Part shown: positions 33,767 to 44,585 of the stretch, piece after piece
Numbering within the stretch: position 1 is the first letter of the stretch
Layout: every line of letters starts with the position of its first letter
Origin: Oreohelix idahoensis
Lineage: Eukaryota > Mollusca > Gastropoda > Stylommatophora > Oreohelicidae
Assembly (NCBI GenBank): GCA_024509875.1
Contig: JAMPIV010000581.1
Coordinates: forward strand, 439,001-503,000
Direction: 5' to 3'
DNA length: 64,000 bases
Made by a program: the position numbers and the translations under genes
The notes under the pieces: model-generated
What the model saw: the letters and a program-made list of their open reading frames with translations, nothing else
Databases searched by the model: none
Told to the model about the DNA's origin: nothing

Positions 33767-35803
33767 TCATGTTTCATGAAATACTTTGAAACAGTTTGAA
33801 TGTTTATTGAGGCACAAGTGTAGGTTACACTTCTCACAGACAGTTCTGGAGTACCCCTTGCATCCAGGAAGTTTGCATCTCCCTTTGTTGATGACGGAAT
33901 TGGGGCTGTGGCCAACATTGTCAGTTCTGACATGAAAAGGAGGTACATTTGCTGTTTGCCCTCTCTTCTTTTTAGCCACCAGCTGTGTCTCAGTGCTTCC
34001 TGATGGCCTTCCCCTTTTATTATTTTCACTTTTTCCTGCTTTTAGGAGACACAAAGCAATCTGCAACTTGAAATCAACTAATGGTAGTCTGTCCTTTTTT
34101 TCCATACCATCCTTACACACATCTGAACAATAAGTTAGCCAAGCTTGCACCACAGAAACATCCAGGAAATGAAACAATATTCTGTGGTACCATTTCTTGG
34201 ATCTAATAGGTATACGATAGAGTGCCAGCAAGGAGTCCAGCAAATCTACCCCTCCCATGAACATGTTATATTCTTTCACAGCTGCAGGGCAAGAAATGTG
34301 TATTTCCTTCTTGGCTTTTCTGTCCCATCTTCTGACTACACATTCTGGTTCAACTGCTGCATAGGTGCTTAGCAGTGTGACTGCTTTATTGTCATACCAT
34401 TTGATAGCTTTCAATGTGGCTCCGTTTGTTGCTGCAGTACAAACAACAGATGACCCTCTTCCTTTCGTTTTCAGTTCCTTATCGGAACACAGATTACACC
34501 CTTTCAGCCGGTTTGCGCGGACAGTGCCAAGACATGCAATGCCTTGTTTCCAGAGGCATGCCTGCAATGCTGGCGAATTAAACCAGTTGTCAAAATATAC
34601 TTTATGCCACACATTTTTAGGGATACGTTGAAGAAGTCTCAGCACGATATTAGCTGATGCTCCTAAATCAGGTTGGCCAGGACACACGTCAATTTTTCCA
34701 GTGTAAATTTCAAAATCATGAATCAAACCAGAAATGCTTGAACAAACGAAGACTTTATAGCCCCACTTTTTGGGTTTCTTTGGGTTGTACTGACGCAGAG
34801 ATGATTGACCTTTGAATGGGATAACTTGCTCATCAATGCTCAGCCTTTCTGCTGGTTTGATTGAATTGAATTTCACTTTCAGAGCGTCAACTAAAGGTCT
34901 TAATTTGAACAATTTGTCGCCTTCATTGTCTTGCTGCTTGTTGTTGTCATTGCAGTGAATGTTACTTTTGATTTCTTTAAACCTCTTGTTCGTCATAGTA
35001 TCAGCAACAAGTCCATAGCGCGTTGTAGAGTCCCAGTACAATTTACAACTGGGCATTCTAACAATACTCATCATAAACGCAATTCCAAAAAACTGTTCCA
35101 GTTCTGGCTGGCTCAATCTGAGAGGCTTCATGATGTTTTTCTGGATGCTGTACTTGTTTGATTCAGTGACCATATGTGCCATTGTATCATCATCAATGAA
35201 TCTGCGGAAGTATTCTATTGGTTCTGAGGTAACTGATACGTGTGCCGAATCACCAGAGAAGGGCGGAGCTTCAGAAGATACATCTGAGGCTTCACGGTGT
35301 CTCCATAGCATCCGACGACGATCAAAGGTTACATCTGTGTCCTCCAGCTCTGATGCAGATGATTCTGAAAAAAAGAAAACAAAGATATTAATTATCTGGC
35401 AACATAAACAATCATTTATTGGTATACTGGTGTACATGTTATTATTCTGATAATAGTAATAATGATAAAAATTATTCTAATCCACATTATGGTATAAAGC
35501 GTTCCACAAGTAAGTCTCCGTCAGCCGATATTTAGTACCTGATGGACTAGGCTGAAACTGTACATAGGTTGTACACTGATGGACAAGGCTACAACTGCAG
35601 TCTGAAATAAAGTGGCCACATTAAAAAAAAACATCAATTAAATTCAACAAACCTGAATCGGTTGTGTCCGAGGAAGGGCCGGGTTGCCACGTGTTATCCA
35701 GGATGTCTTCAGCCTCACTGTCTGACAGCTCACTATCGCTAGAAGCCTCAGGTATTGGTCTATAGATTGTAGTCTTTTGGCTGTAAAACTTTTGAGGATC
35801 CAT
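33767..35803 (-). CDS. piggyBac transposase, two exons, about 582 aa
   Basis: Exon 1 (35803-35653) begins MDPQKFYSQKTTIYRPIPEA with an acidic, Ser-rich stretch. A GT...AG intron (35652-35365, acceptor after a T-rich run) leads to exon 2 (35364-33767). The junction splits a Glu codon and keeps the frame. Expected DDD residues are present: SIDEQVIPFKG (first), VYFDNWFNS (second) and MGGVDLLDS (third). Between them lie KPKKWGYKVFV and the usual core blocks. The C-terminus has a Cys/His motif, CKLPGC...CEKCNLHLCLNKHSNC, which in this family binds DNA. Length is near that of known piggyBac transposases. It would cut and paste at TTAA without leaving a scar. The frame has no stop, suggesting recent activity or constraint. 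An alternative start within the intron (35437) is possible but less likely. Confidence 0.9.
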
Positions 35804-36192
35804 TGTGTTTAACTGTAAAAAAAAAATTTAAAAAAAATGACAACATATACATTTTGTAATTCAAAAGTTTTTCATCACAAAATTGTTTAATCTCATCTGA
35901 TGATACATTATGTTTTGTGATTACTGGCAATTTTAGTGGTTATCATGTGTAGTTTAGTTCTAAAAGTCAAGTCTAGATGAAGTAAATATGTTTTATTCAT
36001 TTACAATATTATTAGAAATTTATACTGGTAATTCTACTATTTACATTGACCTTTTTAGGATACATAAAATTGCAAATAACAACTTTTTTTTAAATGATGA
36101 AGTTTAATCAATTATAATGAGAATAAAATACTAATGTTGTTGATTACAGAGAAATACAACATTAAATATCATTTATTAGGTAAAAAGCAACT

Positions 36193-36606
36193 GTTGCCAA
36201 TTGGCAACATGAAGTGGTTTTTATTCCTTAATCGACTTTTGTTGCCAAATGGCAACATACCTAAAATGTAAAATAAGAGTAACTTATTTTATTTATTTAT
36301 AACTATTAAAGCATTTGTTACAAAGATAAGTGGTTTAAGTTACTCAACATATTTTTTATACACCGTTTTCATAAGGAATTTTAAAAAATAATGTGAAGTA
36401 AACTCACCTCTCAATTCGATCTTGCAAACCAGCTACCATGCCTTGACAAAAGAGTGCGTGAAAAAAAAGTATGTCTCCGACAAATGAGTTACCCGGTAAT
36501 TTAAAATTGGGAATGTTTCTAGAACACAATAAAACAAAAAAATTATTAATTTGAACGCCGGATAGTGAAATAGATGACTTTAAACGGTATGTTGCCAAAT
36601 GGCAAC
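36193..36606. repeat. Right subterminal palindromes of the piggyBac element
   Basis: GTTGCCAATTGGCAAC at 36193-36208 and GTTGCCAAATGGCAAC at 36241-36256 and 36591-36606 match the two sites at the left end. The outermost directly abuts the right terminal repeat. Confidence 0.8.
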
Positions 36607-36620
36607 AAGGCCCAATAGAT

Positions 36621-36765
36621 AACACGATGATAAGATTTGTTACAATTGAACTTTTTAACACTATCGTAATATTCGCTTTTCATGATAAAATATCTCCTTA
36701 AAAAAAACTGATGGTGTGCAGCTTGTTCTGTGTGTCACGAGTTGAAAAAACGTTTGAAAATCACT
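36621..36765 (+). mobile_element. 3' terminus of the hAT element around piggyBac
   Basis: GGTGTGCAGC...TGTGTCACGAGTTG...CGTTTGAAAATCACTG is a typical end of ZBED5-like hAT transposons, ending CACTG. CTCTAGAA would be the adjoining 8-bp target, but its partner at the left end is not found. The transposase middle and C-terminus are absent between here and the piggyBac, so the host hAT was a deletion derivative or was later trimmed. Confidence 0.5.
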
Positions 36766-36829
36766 GCTCTAGAATATGTGTATATGTGAGTACACAGATA
36801 ATTCCGTCAGAGAACAATGTAAGACAAAG

Positions 36830-36832
<3 letters not shown>

Positions 36833-36885
<53 letters not shown>

Positions 36886-37315
36886 CGAACGAACGAACGA
36901 ACGAACGAACTTTATTTTCAAAGGGTTGAGAATTGGGCACGCAGGCCCGTCTGACATTCTGCCCTTCCTTTCTCTCACCTTTCATACTGAATTCATTTAT
37001 TCCCATATGCATTTTACATATCAATGTCAAGGAATTCAACGTTGCAAAGTAAAATAAAATAGCACACTCATATTAACATTAACTACTTATAAACATGACA
37101 TAAAATATGTAGAAAAGTACAAACATCGTCATTAGAACCTATAGTTGATATTATAAGAAAAGATAATCTGATTAGGGGGGCATGTAATCAAAACTAATAA
37201 AGCATTCGAAAAGTCTACGATTGTATGAATAGGGACTGAAAGAGAGCGAACGAACTTTATTTTCAAAGTGTTGAGAGAAAGGAACTTAGGCCCGTCTAAG
37301 AGAGAGAGAGAGAAG

Positions 37316-37408
<93 letters not shown>

Positions 37409-37491
37409 AGCGAGAGAGCGAACGAACTTTGTTTTCAAAGTGTTGAGAAATAGGAACATAGGTTCGTCTAAGAGAGAACGAACGAACGAAC
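36833..37491 (-). repeat. Stack of truncated LINE 3' ends and (TC)n tracts
   Basis: Reading down the minus strand after the full LINE: tail 37491-37471; a 43-bp end fragment (37470-37428); tail and long (CT)n (37427-37299); a second, near-identical 43-bp fragment (37298-37256); tail (37255-37240); a 329-bp fragment (37239-36911), equivalent to the last 375 bp or so of the full LINE; then (GTTC)n (36910-36880) and (TC)n (36880-36833). Each fragment carries the same AATAAA-containing 3' end and GTTC tail. Confidence 0.85.
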
Positions 37492-37799
37492 TTTATTTTC
37501 AAAGGGTTGAGAATTGGGCTCACAGGCCCGTCTGACATTCTGCCCTTCCTTTCTCTCGTCTTTTATACTGATTTCATTTATTCTCACATATATTTTACCC
37601 ATCAATTCAAGGAATTCAACGTTGTAAAGGTAAAATAATAGCATACTCACATTCACAGTATCTAATTATAAACATGAAATAGAATATGTTGAAAAGTACA
37701 AACTAAGTATTACCATGAAACAAAATATGTTGAAAAGCACTAACATCATCATTAAACCTACACTCGATATTATACCATTTGTTCGGAAAAATAATCACA

Positions 37800-40631
37800 T
37801 TAGGGGGGCAGATAATCAGAACTCATAAAGTATTCGAAAAGTTTACGATTGTATGAATAGGGACTGAGGTTGTTATGTTTTAGATAATGTGGAAGATAGT
37901 TCCAAAGATGAGCAGCAGAGTAAGCTAAGCTTTTCTTGAATAAGTCAAGCCTAGGCTTGGGCACTTGTATTTTGTTAAGGCGTTGACTGCGTCTTTCATT
38001 GTATTTGAACATTGGCCACAGATATGTTGGAGCATTCTGTGACAGGATTTTGTGAACAAATTTAGCTTTGTTGAACAGAAAGCGCTTTCTTAGAGGCAGT
38101 ATTTTGAGATCTTTATATAGATCTACACACTGTGTTTGGCAGTTGTCAGAAACTAGACGCACTGCACGCTTTTGTAGTGAATGGAGTCTTTTTGTGTTGG
38201 ACATAGAACAACCATCCCAGATTGTGGAGCAATAGTCAAGGTTTGTTTGTATGTGAGATATATAGAACAATTTTCGTGCATCTTCATCTAGGAAATGTTT
38301 GATTTTAGCTAACTGGTAAACTTTCTGTGCCGTTTGCTTGGTCAGTGCATGAACATGTGAGTTCCAATTTAGATGCTGGTCAACGACTATTCCTAGAGTT
38401 TTATGTTCATTAACGTTTCCAATTGGTGAGGTACCAATATAGATCTGAAGTGTTGTTTTCTCAGAATTTTGTAATTTTTGTCTAGTTGATATTAACATGC
38501 ACTTTGTTTTAATTATATTAATTAGCATGCGATTTCCGATGCTCCACTTAATCAGATTGTCTGTATCTTTTTGTAACGATAGTTCGAGTGTGTTGCAACT
38601 TGTATCACTTGTGTAGATAGTACAGTCATCAGCAAATAGGTCACAGGATGCGTGCTCGACGTGTAGTGGAAGGTCATTAATGTATATGGCAAAAAGTAGA
38701 GGCCCAAGAATAGAGCCCTGAGGAACGCCGGTATTTATTACGGTTGGGTTTGAGCAAGAGTTATTGTAAGAAACTACATGTTTTCTGTCTGACAGGAATG
38801 ATTTAATTATCGTCACTAGTTGAAGGTTTACTTTTGATGTTTCTAGTTTTTCTAATTAAAATAGCGTGATCTATCATATCAAATGCTTTTTTAAAGTCTA
38901 CAAAAACTGCCCCACATATGTTATCGTTATTAATATTTAAGTGCCAGTTGTCAATCATCTTAGTTAGAGCTGTGTGACATGAATGTTTAGGTCTAAACCC
39001 TGACTGACTATCAATTAGCAAGCCATTGTTAACTAGGTGTTGTAGTGTTATTTTATGTATGTGTTTTTCTAGTGGTTTGGATAGCGATGATATTAAGGAG
39101 ATTGGCCTATAGTTACCAAGGTTATTATTGTCGGAAGAGCCAGGTTTTAAGAGAGGATATACCTTAGCGACTTTAAAGTGCCACGGAAAGTAACTCCGTG
39201 CGATACATTGATTGTATATGTATGTAAGCGAATCACTAATAGCTGGAGCCGCATAACGCAGTATTCGATTACTGACTCCGTCAAGTCCTGATGAGTTATT
39301 ATCTTTAAGTCCTAGAAGATAGTTATACACTTCATTAACTGTCATAAACGGATGTTGGATGGGATTGTGTTGGTACATTTGTTCTCACAAAATACTGACA
39401 GCCTGCCTAAGTCACAAGGTGAATTTGGTATTGTAGATTTAAGACTGTTTATTTCTGCCTGAAGGTAATTGCTGAAGTCTGTGGAAGTAAATGAAGTATT
39501 AGGAGTTGACGAGACTGACAGATTTCGCTTGTTCGCTAAGGTATTGATTGCTTTCCATATATCTTTACTGTTTGTTTTGTTCTGAACCAAATTTTTAAAG
39601 TAATTTTTTTTTTCTCTACGAATTAAATATTGCACGTTGTTCCTCTGTGCTCTGTATATGTTAAAGTCCTTGTTTTTGTGAGCTTGATCTCTCTGCCTCA
39701 TGGCGTCTAGCACTGCTTGTGTGATCCAAGGAGATTTGACCTGTCGTTTCACACGAACTTCTTTAGTTGGTGCGTGGTTATCAAACACACAAAGAAAGAT
39801 ACGTATCCAATGGGCAATGGCGTCATCGGGATCAGAAAGCTGGTAAACACTGGCAAGAGGTGCGGTTCGCAAATCATGTAAAAATAGTTCACGGTTGAAA
39901 TTTTTAAAACTTCTAAATTTAATACTGATATGTTTATTTCTTGGAGCTTTATATTTATTCTTTGACCACGTGCAACATATAGGATAGTGGTCACTCATCG
40001 CGACAGTAGGAACAGAGCATTCTATAATGTTTTCTGCACAGGTGACGTAGATGTGGTCAATTGTTGTGGATGATGCATTTGTTACCCTGGTAGGCTGGTT
40101 GACTATTTGTTTTAGGTTGTAAGATAGTATGATGTTTTCCCACGTTTGGTTTGTGTTGTGCATGTCGATGTTGAAATCGCCTAGAAGAATAATTTCTTTG
40201 GCAGTGGTAAATACTTTATCCATCATAGTGGTGAAATCTTCATACCAGATGGCTCCTGCACTGGGATTTCTATAAAGATACCCGACTAGAAATTGTCCCT
40301 GAGTCGGTAGTTTTATTTCTAACCATATGCACTCGGTCTCTGCTGTCTCTAAATCGCTTCTGTGGCGATAACTAATAGAAGTGGAAATATATACTACTAT
40401 ACCTGTTTCTAGCTTTCTACTTGAGTCTCGCCGAACTGTTTTAAAGCCATTTAGGGCAATTTCATCATCTGATATTTTTTCGTTTAAACGACTTTCGGAA
40501 AGTCCAAAAACATGAAAATTTTTATTCAGAATTTGTGTAAGCTCAGGAAGTTTGCCTAATAAATGGTAAATGTTCAGGTGGCCCAGCCGTAGACCATCCT
40601 TAATTAGCCATTGTGTCTGATAGGTATGCAT
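37800..40631 (-). pseudogene. LINE ORF2: endonuclease and reverse transcriptase, frameshifted
   Basis: The first frame (40631-39342, 429 aa) is an apurinic-type endonuclease: LRLGHLNIYHLLGK, FGLSESRL, GYLYRNP, ILLGDFNIDMHN, STTIDHIYVT, SDHYPICC, and a linker. Frame two (39378-38803) holds the RT fingers and motif A: GLDGVSNRILR, NYRPISLISSLSKPLEK, SGFRPKHSCHTAL, AVFVDFKKAFDMIDHAIL. Part of the region after motif A is deleted before frame three (38816-37800), with motif B NTGVPQGSILGPLLFAIYIND, catalytic LFADDCTIY, and a thumb and C-terminus through SLQKRAVRLVS. Breaks lie near 39360 and 38810. Motifs fit the CR1/L2/Rex group. It copies LINE RNA at the nicked target; this copy cannot. Confidence 0.9.
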
Positions 40632-41149
40632 TTTATTTTGGCGAGTGGTTTAAAAAGGAAAATAACAAAAGCAATTTTGAATACGAAACCCACGAAAATT
40701 TAAACTAATTAACGTCACCACGTAAGTGAAAATTCAAATGTTAGTACTTAACGTACGAACACTTGGTACAAGTATTGCTAAAAAATTACAATTAACTGAA
40801 ATTGTCAGTAGTATATTAAAATAGTCACACAACAGTAGGCACGCACGTTTTCACACCACAACACTAAAATTCTAACACAGTAATTAAGCAACACTGAGAG
40901 AATACGAATTAAAAAAGTAAATAAAATACAATAAAATAAAATCTTGCAAATTATGAAAAAAACTGTCGGAGGCCTGTAGCCAATGAAATTAGAGTGTTTT
41001 GAGAAAGTAACAAAGTACTTATTACTTTATGCGTCACAGTAATCAACTAATTTTTCAAGAGAGATACGGCTTTGGTCGCAGGGATTAAGTCAATAAAAAA
41101 AAATAAAAAAAAAAAATAAAAAAAAAATAAAAAATGAGTGGATTCATCA

Positions 41150-42830
41150 TCAATATTGGATGTCTCTGTCAGGTAAATAGTAGGGCCCGCGTTGCACAGA
41201 CATCATTAGTGCTTGGCTGAGTGACGCAGGACTGAATTGCATCAGGTAGCCAAGTTCTGGGTTCCACTGAGCACGACCAGGAAGGCTACGGGAGGAAGCA
41301 TGACGACTGTAGATTTCGTCTGTAATGGTTCCAACACTAGTAGGAGATTTTTGGGTCTGGGACATTGTGGCACTGCTTGTGGAACTGTCATATAATGTGT
41401 TTGTGAGGGGCTGTCTTATAGGTAGTGGAGGAAACATAACATCGTAACGTTCGGCTTCCTGGCTGTAGGTGGCGTTCTGTTTGTGGTTAGGTAATTTGTT
41501 GGTTACGGGAGCACTTCTTTGAGGGGCGGGTAAGGTGTGTTGTGCATTTTCATGAAGGGCTGATCTCATGGTAGATCGGTTTGTGTTCTTTGTGTCTGGT
41601 GGGTTGTCGTGTTGCGTTCGCTGCGGGTACTTGATGTTTTTTGCTAGGATGCTGCTACCTAGTTTTGATGTATGTATTTGATCTATGTAAAGGCGTTTCT
41701 TTGGTGCTCCAGAGTTGCTTGTGAAGAAAGGAGTGTTGTTGATATAGCCAATGTTGTTGTGTTCACAATAGCTCTGGAGTGTCTTGTTGTTGGTGTCGGC
41801 TATGCGACGTTGGAAGCCATAGCAAGGTGGAATAATGGATGACATAAAAATGGAGGTGTTAGGAAATTTTTGTTTTATTGTAGTGGTCAGTTTGGAAATC
41901 GCCGAAGGGCTAACGCTGTGTCCATTCATTATGTCGTTGATCCCTACATGTACTGTTGTTCTTGTAATGTTATGATGTATGTCGAACCTATTAATTCTAT
42001 CAATTAATCTTTCAGTTCCAGCTCCAGGTATCGCTAAAACTGAGACAGTTTCCTCTTTAGTAGCAGACATCCGATCATTGTATATGCCTTTTAGGAGAGA
42101 GTCGCCAATTATAACATGTGTTGCTTTACTACATGGTTGTTGACTCGGCTTTCGTTTTGATTCTTGCTGCCGCCATTGATTTTCCTGGTGTGAATCGTCC
42201 TGAATAGTCTGGGTGTTTTCATCGGGTGGTTGTGGTGTCAGTATCTGATCTGGTAGCGGCGTTAATGCCTGTTCATTTTGTACTGAACTCTGGTTAAGGG
42301 CGGTAAACCTGTTGCTTACTTTTACACTAATAGGGTAAGCTTCGTGTATCCTCAACTTTTTGGGTGTAACATTGGTGCTGCTTGCGGCGTTCATTTGTTA
42401 TATGTTCTTTGGAGGGATCTCCAGAAGCTTCAGGTACTATAAGAGGATGTTCCGAGTGCTTTGTTTTATAAATAGAAAAATCGCTTCGTAGTTGCTCAAC
42501 GACGTGTTTAATATTGGAATTATCTTCTCTCAGATGCAGTATTTCCTTTTTGAGTAGTTCGTTTTCTGCGCTGATCGATTTATAGACATTAGTCGTCAGA
42601 TCGGCAATTAGTGTTCGAAGGGTGTCCTCCATTTTGAGCATCAGCTCCTGGCAGCACTGCGCATTTATCATGTGAGTGACTTCTGGGTGATTTTCACGTG
42701 ATAATGTTTCATCTGTTTGTGTGCTAGTTTCTTTAGGGCCCATTGGATATTCTATGGCCAGCACAGGTTGAGAAGATTGAGTATTTGCTACTGTGTCGCT
42801 CATTGGAAAGTCGCGTGCTGCGGGAGGCAA
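41150..42830 (-). pseudogene. LINE ORF1 with SGNH-type esterase domain, one frameshift
   Basis: Frame one (42830-42327; the second Met, at MSDTVANTQ, may be the start) ends in a coiled-coil-like segment, ENELLKKEILHLREDNSNIKHVVEQLRSD. Frame two (42394-41150, 414 aa) has a Pro/Gln-rich linker and then the esterase: THVIIGDSLLKGI (block I, nucleophile Ser), HVGINDIMNG (block III, Asn) and YIDQIHTSKLGSSILAKNI (block V, Asp and His). An SGNH esterase in ORF1 is known from CR1- and L2-clade LINEs, where it may aid RNP or membrane interaction. All four catalytic positions are retained. The frames overlap around 42327-42394, where one indel separates them. Confidence 0.85.
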
Positions 42831-42951
42831 AGTGGATGTATTTGCAGGAGAGTGTATGCTAGAGTTAATGTTGATGATTTCGCTGTCAGCAGATGAGACG
42901 CTGGCGGCTGATGATGTGATATCTATTGCGAGCTGGGGTAAACATATTGTC

Positions 42952-42952
<1 letters not shown>

Positions 42953-42984
<32 letters not shown>

Positions 42985-42988
42985 GAGG
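42953..42988. repeat. (GA)n tract at the LINE 5' end
   Basis: Imperfect (GA)n followed by a G run. Together with the (GA)n beyond the 3' tail it suggests that the LINE entered a GA/TC microsatellite. Confidence 0.85.
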
Positions 42989-43240
42989 GGGGGAATACTC
43001 AATACGTCTCAAAGAAGTGGGTAAATGACATAAGAAATCGTTACGATCGTCTGAGACAGGATAAAGACTGTGAACAGAAATATGTACTAAGACAACAGCA
43101 GGAAACTGGAAATGAGTAGTTAGGTTATAGGACGAATACGAACAAAAAAGAAATCAGGTGAATAATAAATAAGAAAAAATACGAATAATGGTGATAATGG
43201 ATGACGTCTTACTACTGCTGTTGAAGGTAGTGTAGCGTGT

Positions 43241-43510
43241 CTAATCAACCTCTGATTCTGATTGCAGCCGAAGTCTTGATATGGACTCAAGACTCACTCC
43301 GGTGATAGAAGAATGCTCTGAAGTTATGCTGAGGGTAAAGGCACTCGTTGGCGTAATTTTACCGCTCGATACTGGTTGGTGTGTGGAAGTTATGATTCCA
43401 GCTTCCTCAGTGACCTGTGGTTGTAGTTTTTTTATGCAGATGATGCACAGTGTGCAGAATATTAGAATTACAAGTGAGACTGGAATGATATACTCCAACA
43501 TTATATCCAT
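43241..43510 (-). CDS. Small ORF with one membrane segment (possible exon)
   Basis: Eighty-nine residues: a hydrophobic stretch, IIPVSLVILIFCTLCIICI (about residues 8-26), followed by KK and a Ser/Thr-rich tail ending SESEVD. That is the layout of a single-pass membrane protein's last exon: membrane span, positive stop-transfer, cytoplasmic tail. An AG (TTCTACAG) lies just upstream at about 43525. I recognise no family and see no other exon in the window. It could be chance; the hydrophobic part would be missing on the plus-strand frame at 43281-43553, which I consider its shadow. Confidence 0.3.
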   Translation of the reverse strand: MDIMLEYIIPVSLVILIFCTLCIICIKKLQPQVTEEAGIITSTHQPVSSGKITPTSAFTLSITSEHSSITGVSLESISRLRLQSESEVD

Positions 43511-43559
43511 TTGTGGACCTGTAGAATATTGTGCTCTACAATTATCTCAATAGCAGACA

Positions 43560-44554
43560 AGAGATACGTAGATAGACAGATATACAGCTAATCAGATGGA
43601 CATATACACAGTTAATCGGATAGTCAGATGGATAGATACACATGTATAAATTAGGTAGTAGACAGGCAGACTGACAGACTTTTAAATTAATGCGTAAATT
43701 AATGGGGGGGGGGGGGGGGGGGGAATTGATAAATATATTGCGACGGACAGAAGGCTTGATGTATAGGTCGACAAGCAATTAGTTAAATGGATAGAGAAAT
43801 GTATACTTAAACTTTTAATAGGCCGATTAAAAGCCTATTGCATGCATTCTCAAGCAGGGTTTACCAAATGATAGGATGCGCGTCGGATCCAACGTCGTTT
43901 TAAAGATTACCAATTTCTCGTCACATTTTCACTCAACAGTTGCCAACTTAAATATCTTCCATAACTGTTATTGATGTTGTTGTTTAACTAATGCTGCTGA
44001 GCTTTCCATTCTTTTACACCCAATACCAAGTTGAAGAGTCCTTGGTATTATCCCCACTGTAGATCTCGGATTTTCCTGTGGCTTTTCTGCCATTCCGGAA
44101 CGTGCTGAGTTGAAGCCATGAGCTTCAGGTTCTTTAGCTTGTGTGAAAGGGCTATGGGTCACGGCACCAAAAATATTTATATGTATCAGTGCCACCTCTG
44201 TTTGTAAACAGAGGCTTGTTGAAATGGCCAGTTCATATAACGATTTTAACTGTTTATCTCTGGTTGCATTATATAGTGATTAAGTGTCGAGGCACATGTT
44301 ACGTTCATAAAAGTGATCATTGTCATAAAATTAACAGTGATACAACGTAAAAATATCTCCAAAGGATAAAATGTAGGGATAAAAAGAATGCGTAAGTTAC
44401 TAGAAGGCATGATCGCCCACGCCGCGGGTCATCACCCGCCATGGAAATTAAATTGCTAGAACGGTTACCATTTGAACGGGATGAGAACGACGGATCAAAA
44501 AGGAAAAAATATGACTGAAAAATTGCGTGAAACTAGCAAGGCTAAAAAGATGCA

Positions 44555-44585
<31 letters not shown>

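Larger units (their letters stand above)
33345..36620 (-). mobile_element. piggyBac-superfamily DNA transposon, nearly intact
   Basis: The left end has TTAA (33341-33344) followed by CCCTCTATTGGGCC; the right end carries the complement, GGCCCAATAGA (36609-36619), followed by TAAC, so the last few bases and one TTAA are altered. It contains a two-exon transposase and five copies of a 16-bp palindrome close to the ends. It lies within a hAT element. Confidence 0.88.
37492..42952 (-). mobile_element. CR1/L2-like LINE, about 5.46 kb, between (TC)n tracts
   Basis: On the minus strand: a 5' leader starting GACAATATGTTTACC directly after (TC)n, ORF1 with an SGNH esterase (42830-41150), an A/T-rich spacer, ORF2 with endonuclease and RT (40631-37800), and a 300-bp 3' end finishing CTTTGAAAATAAAG and (GTTC)n. 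Both ends abut (TC)n. ORF1 has one frameshift; ORF2 has two frame changes. Confidence 0.85.
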
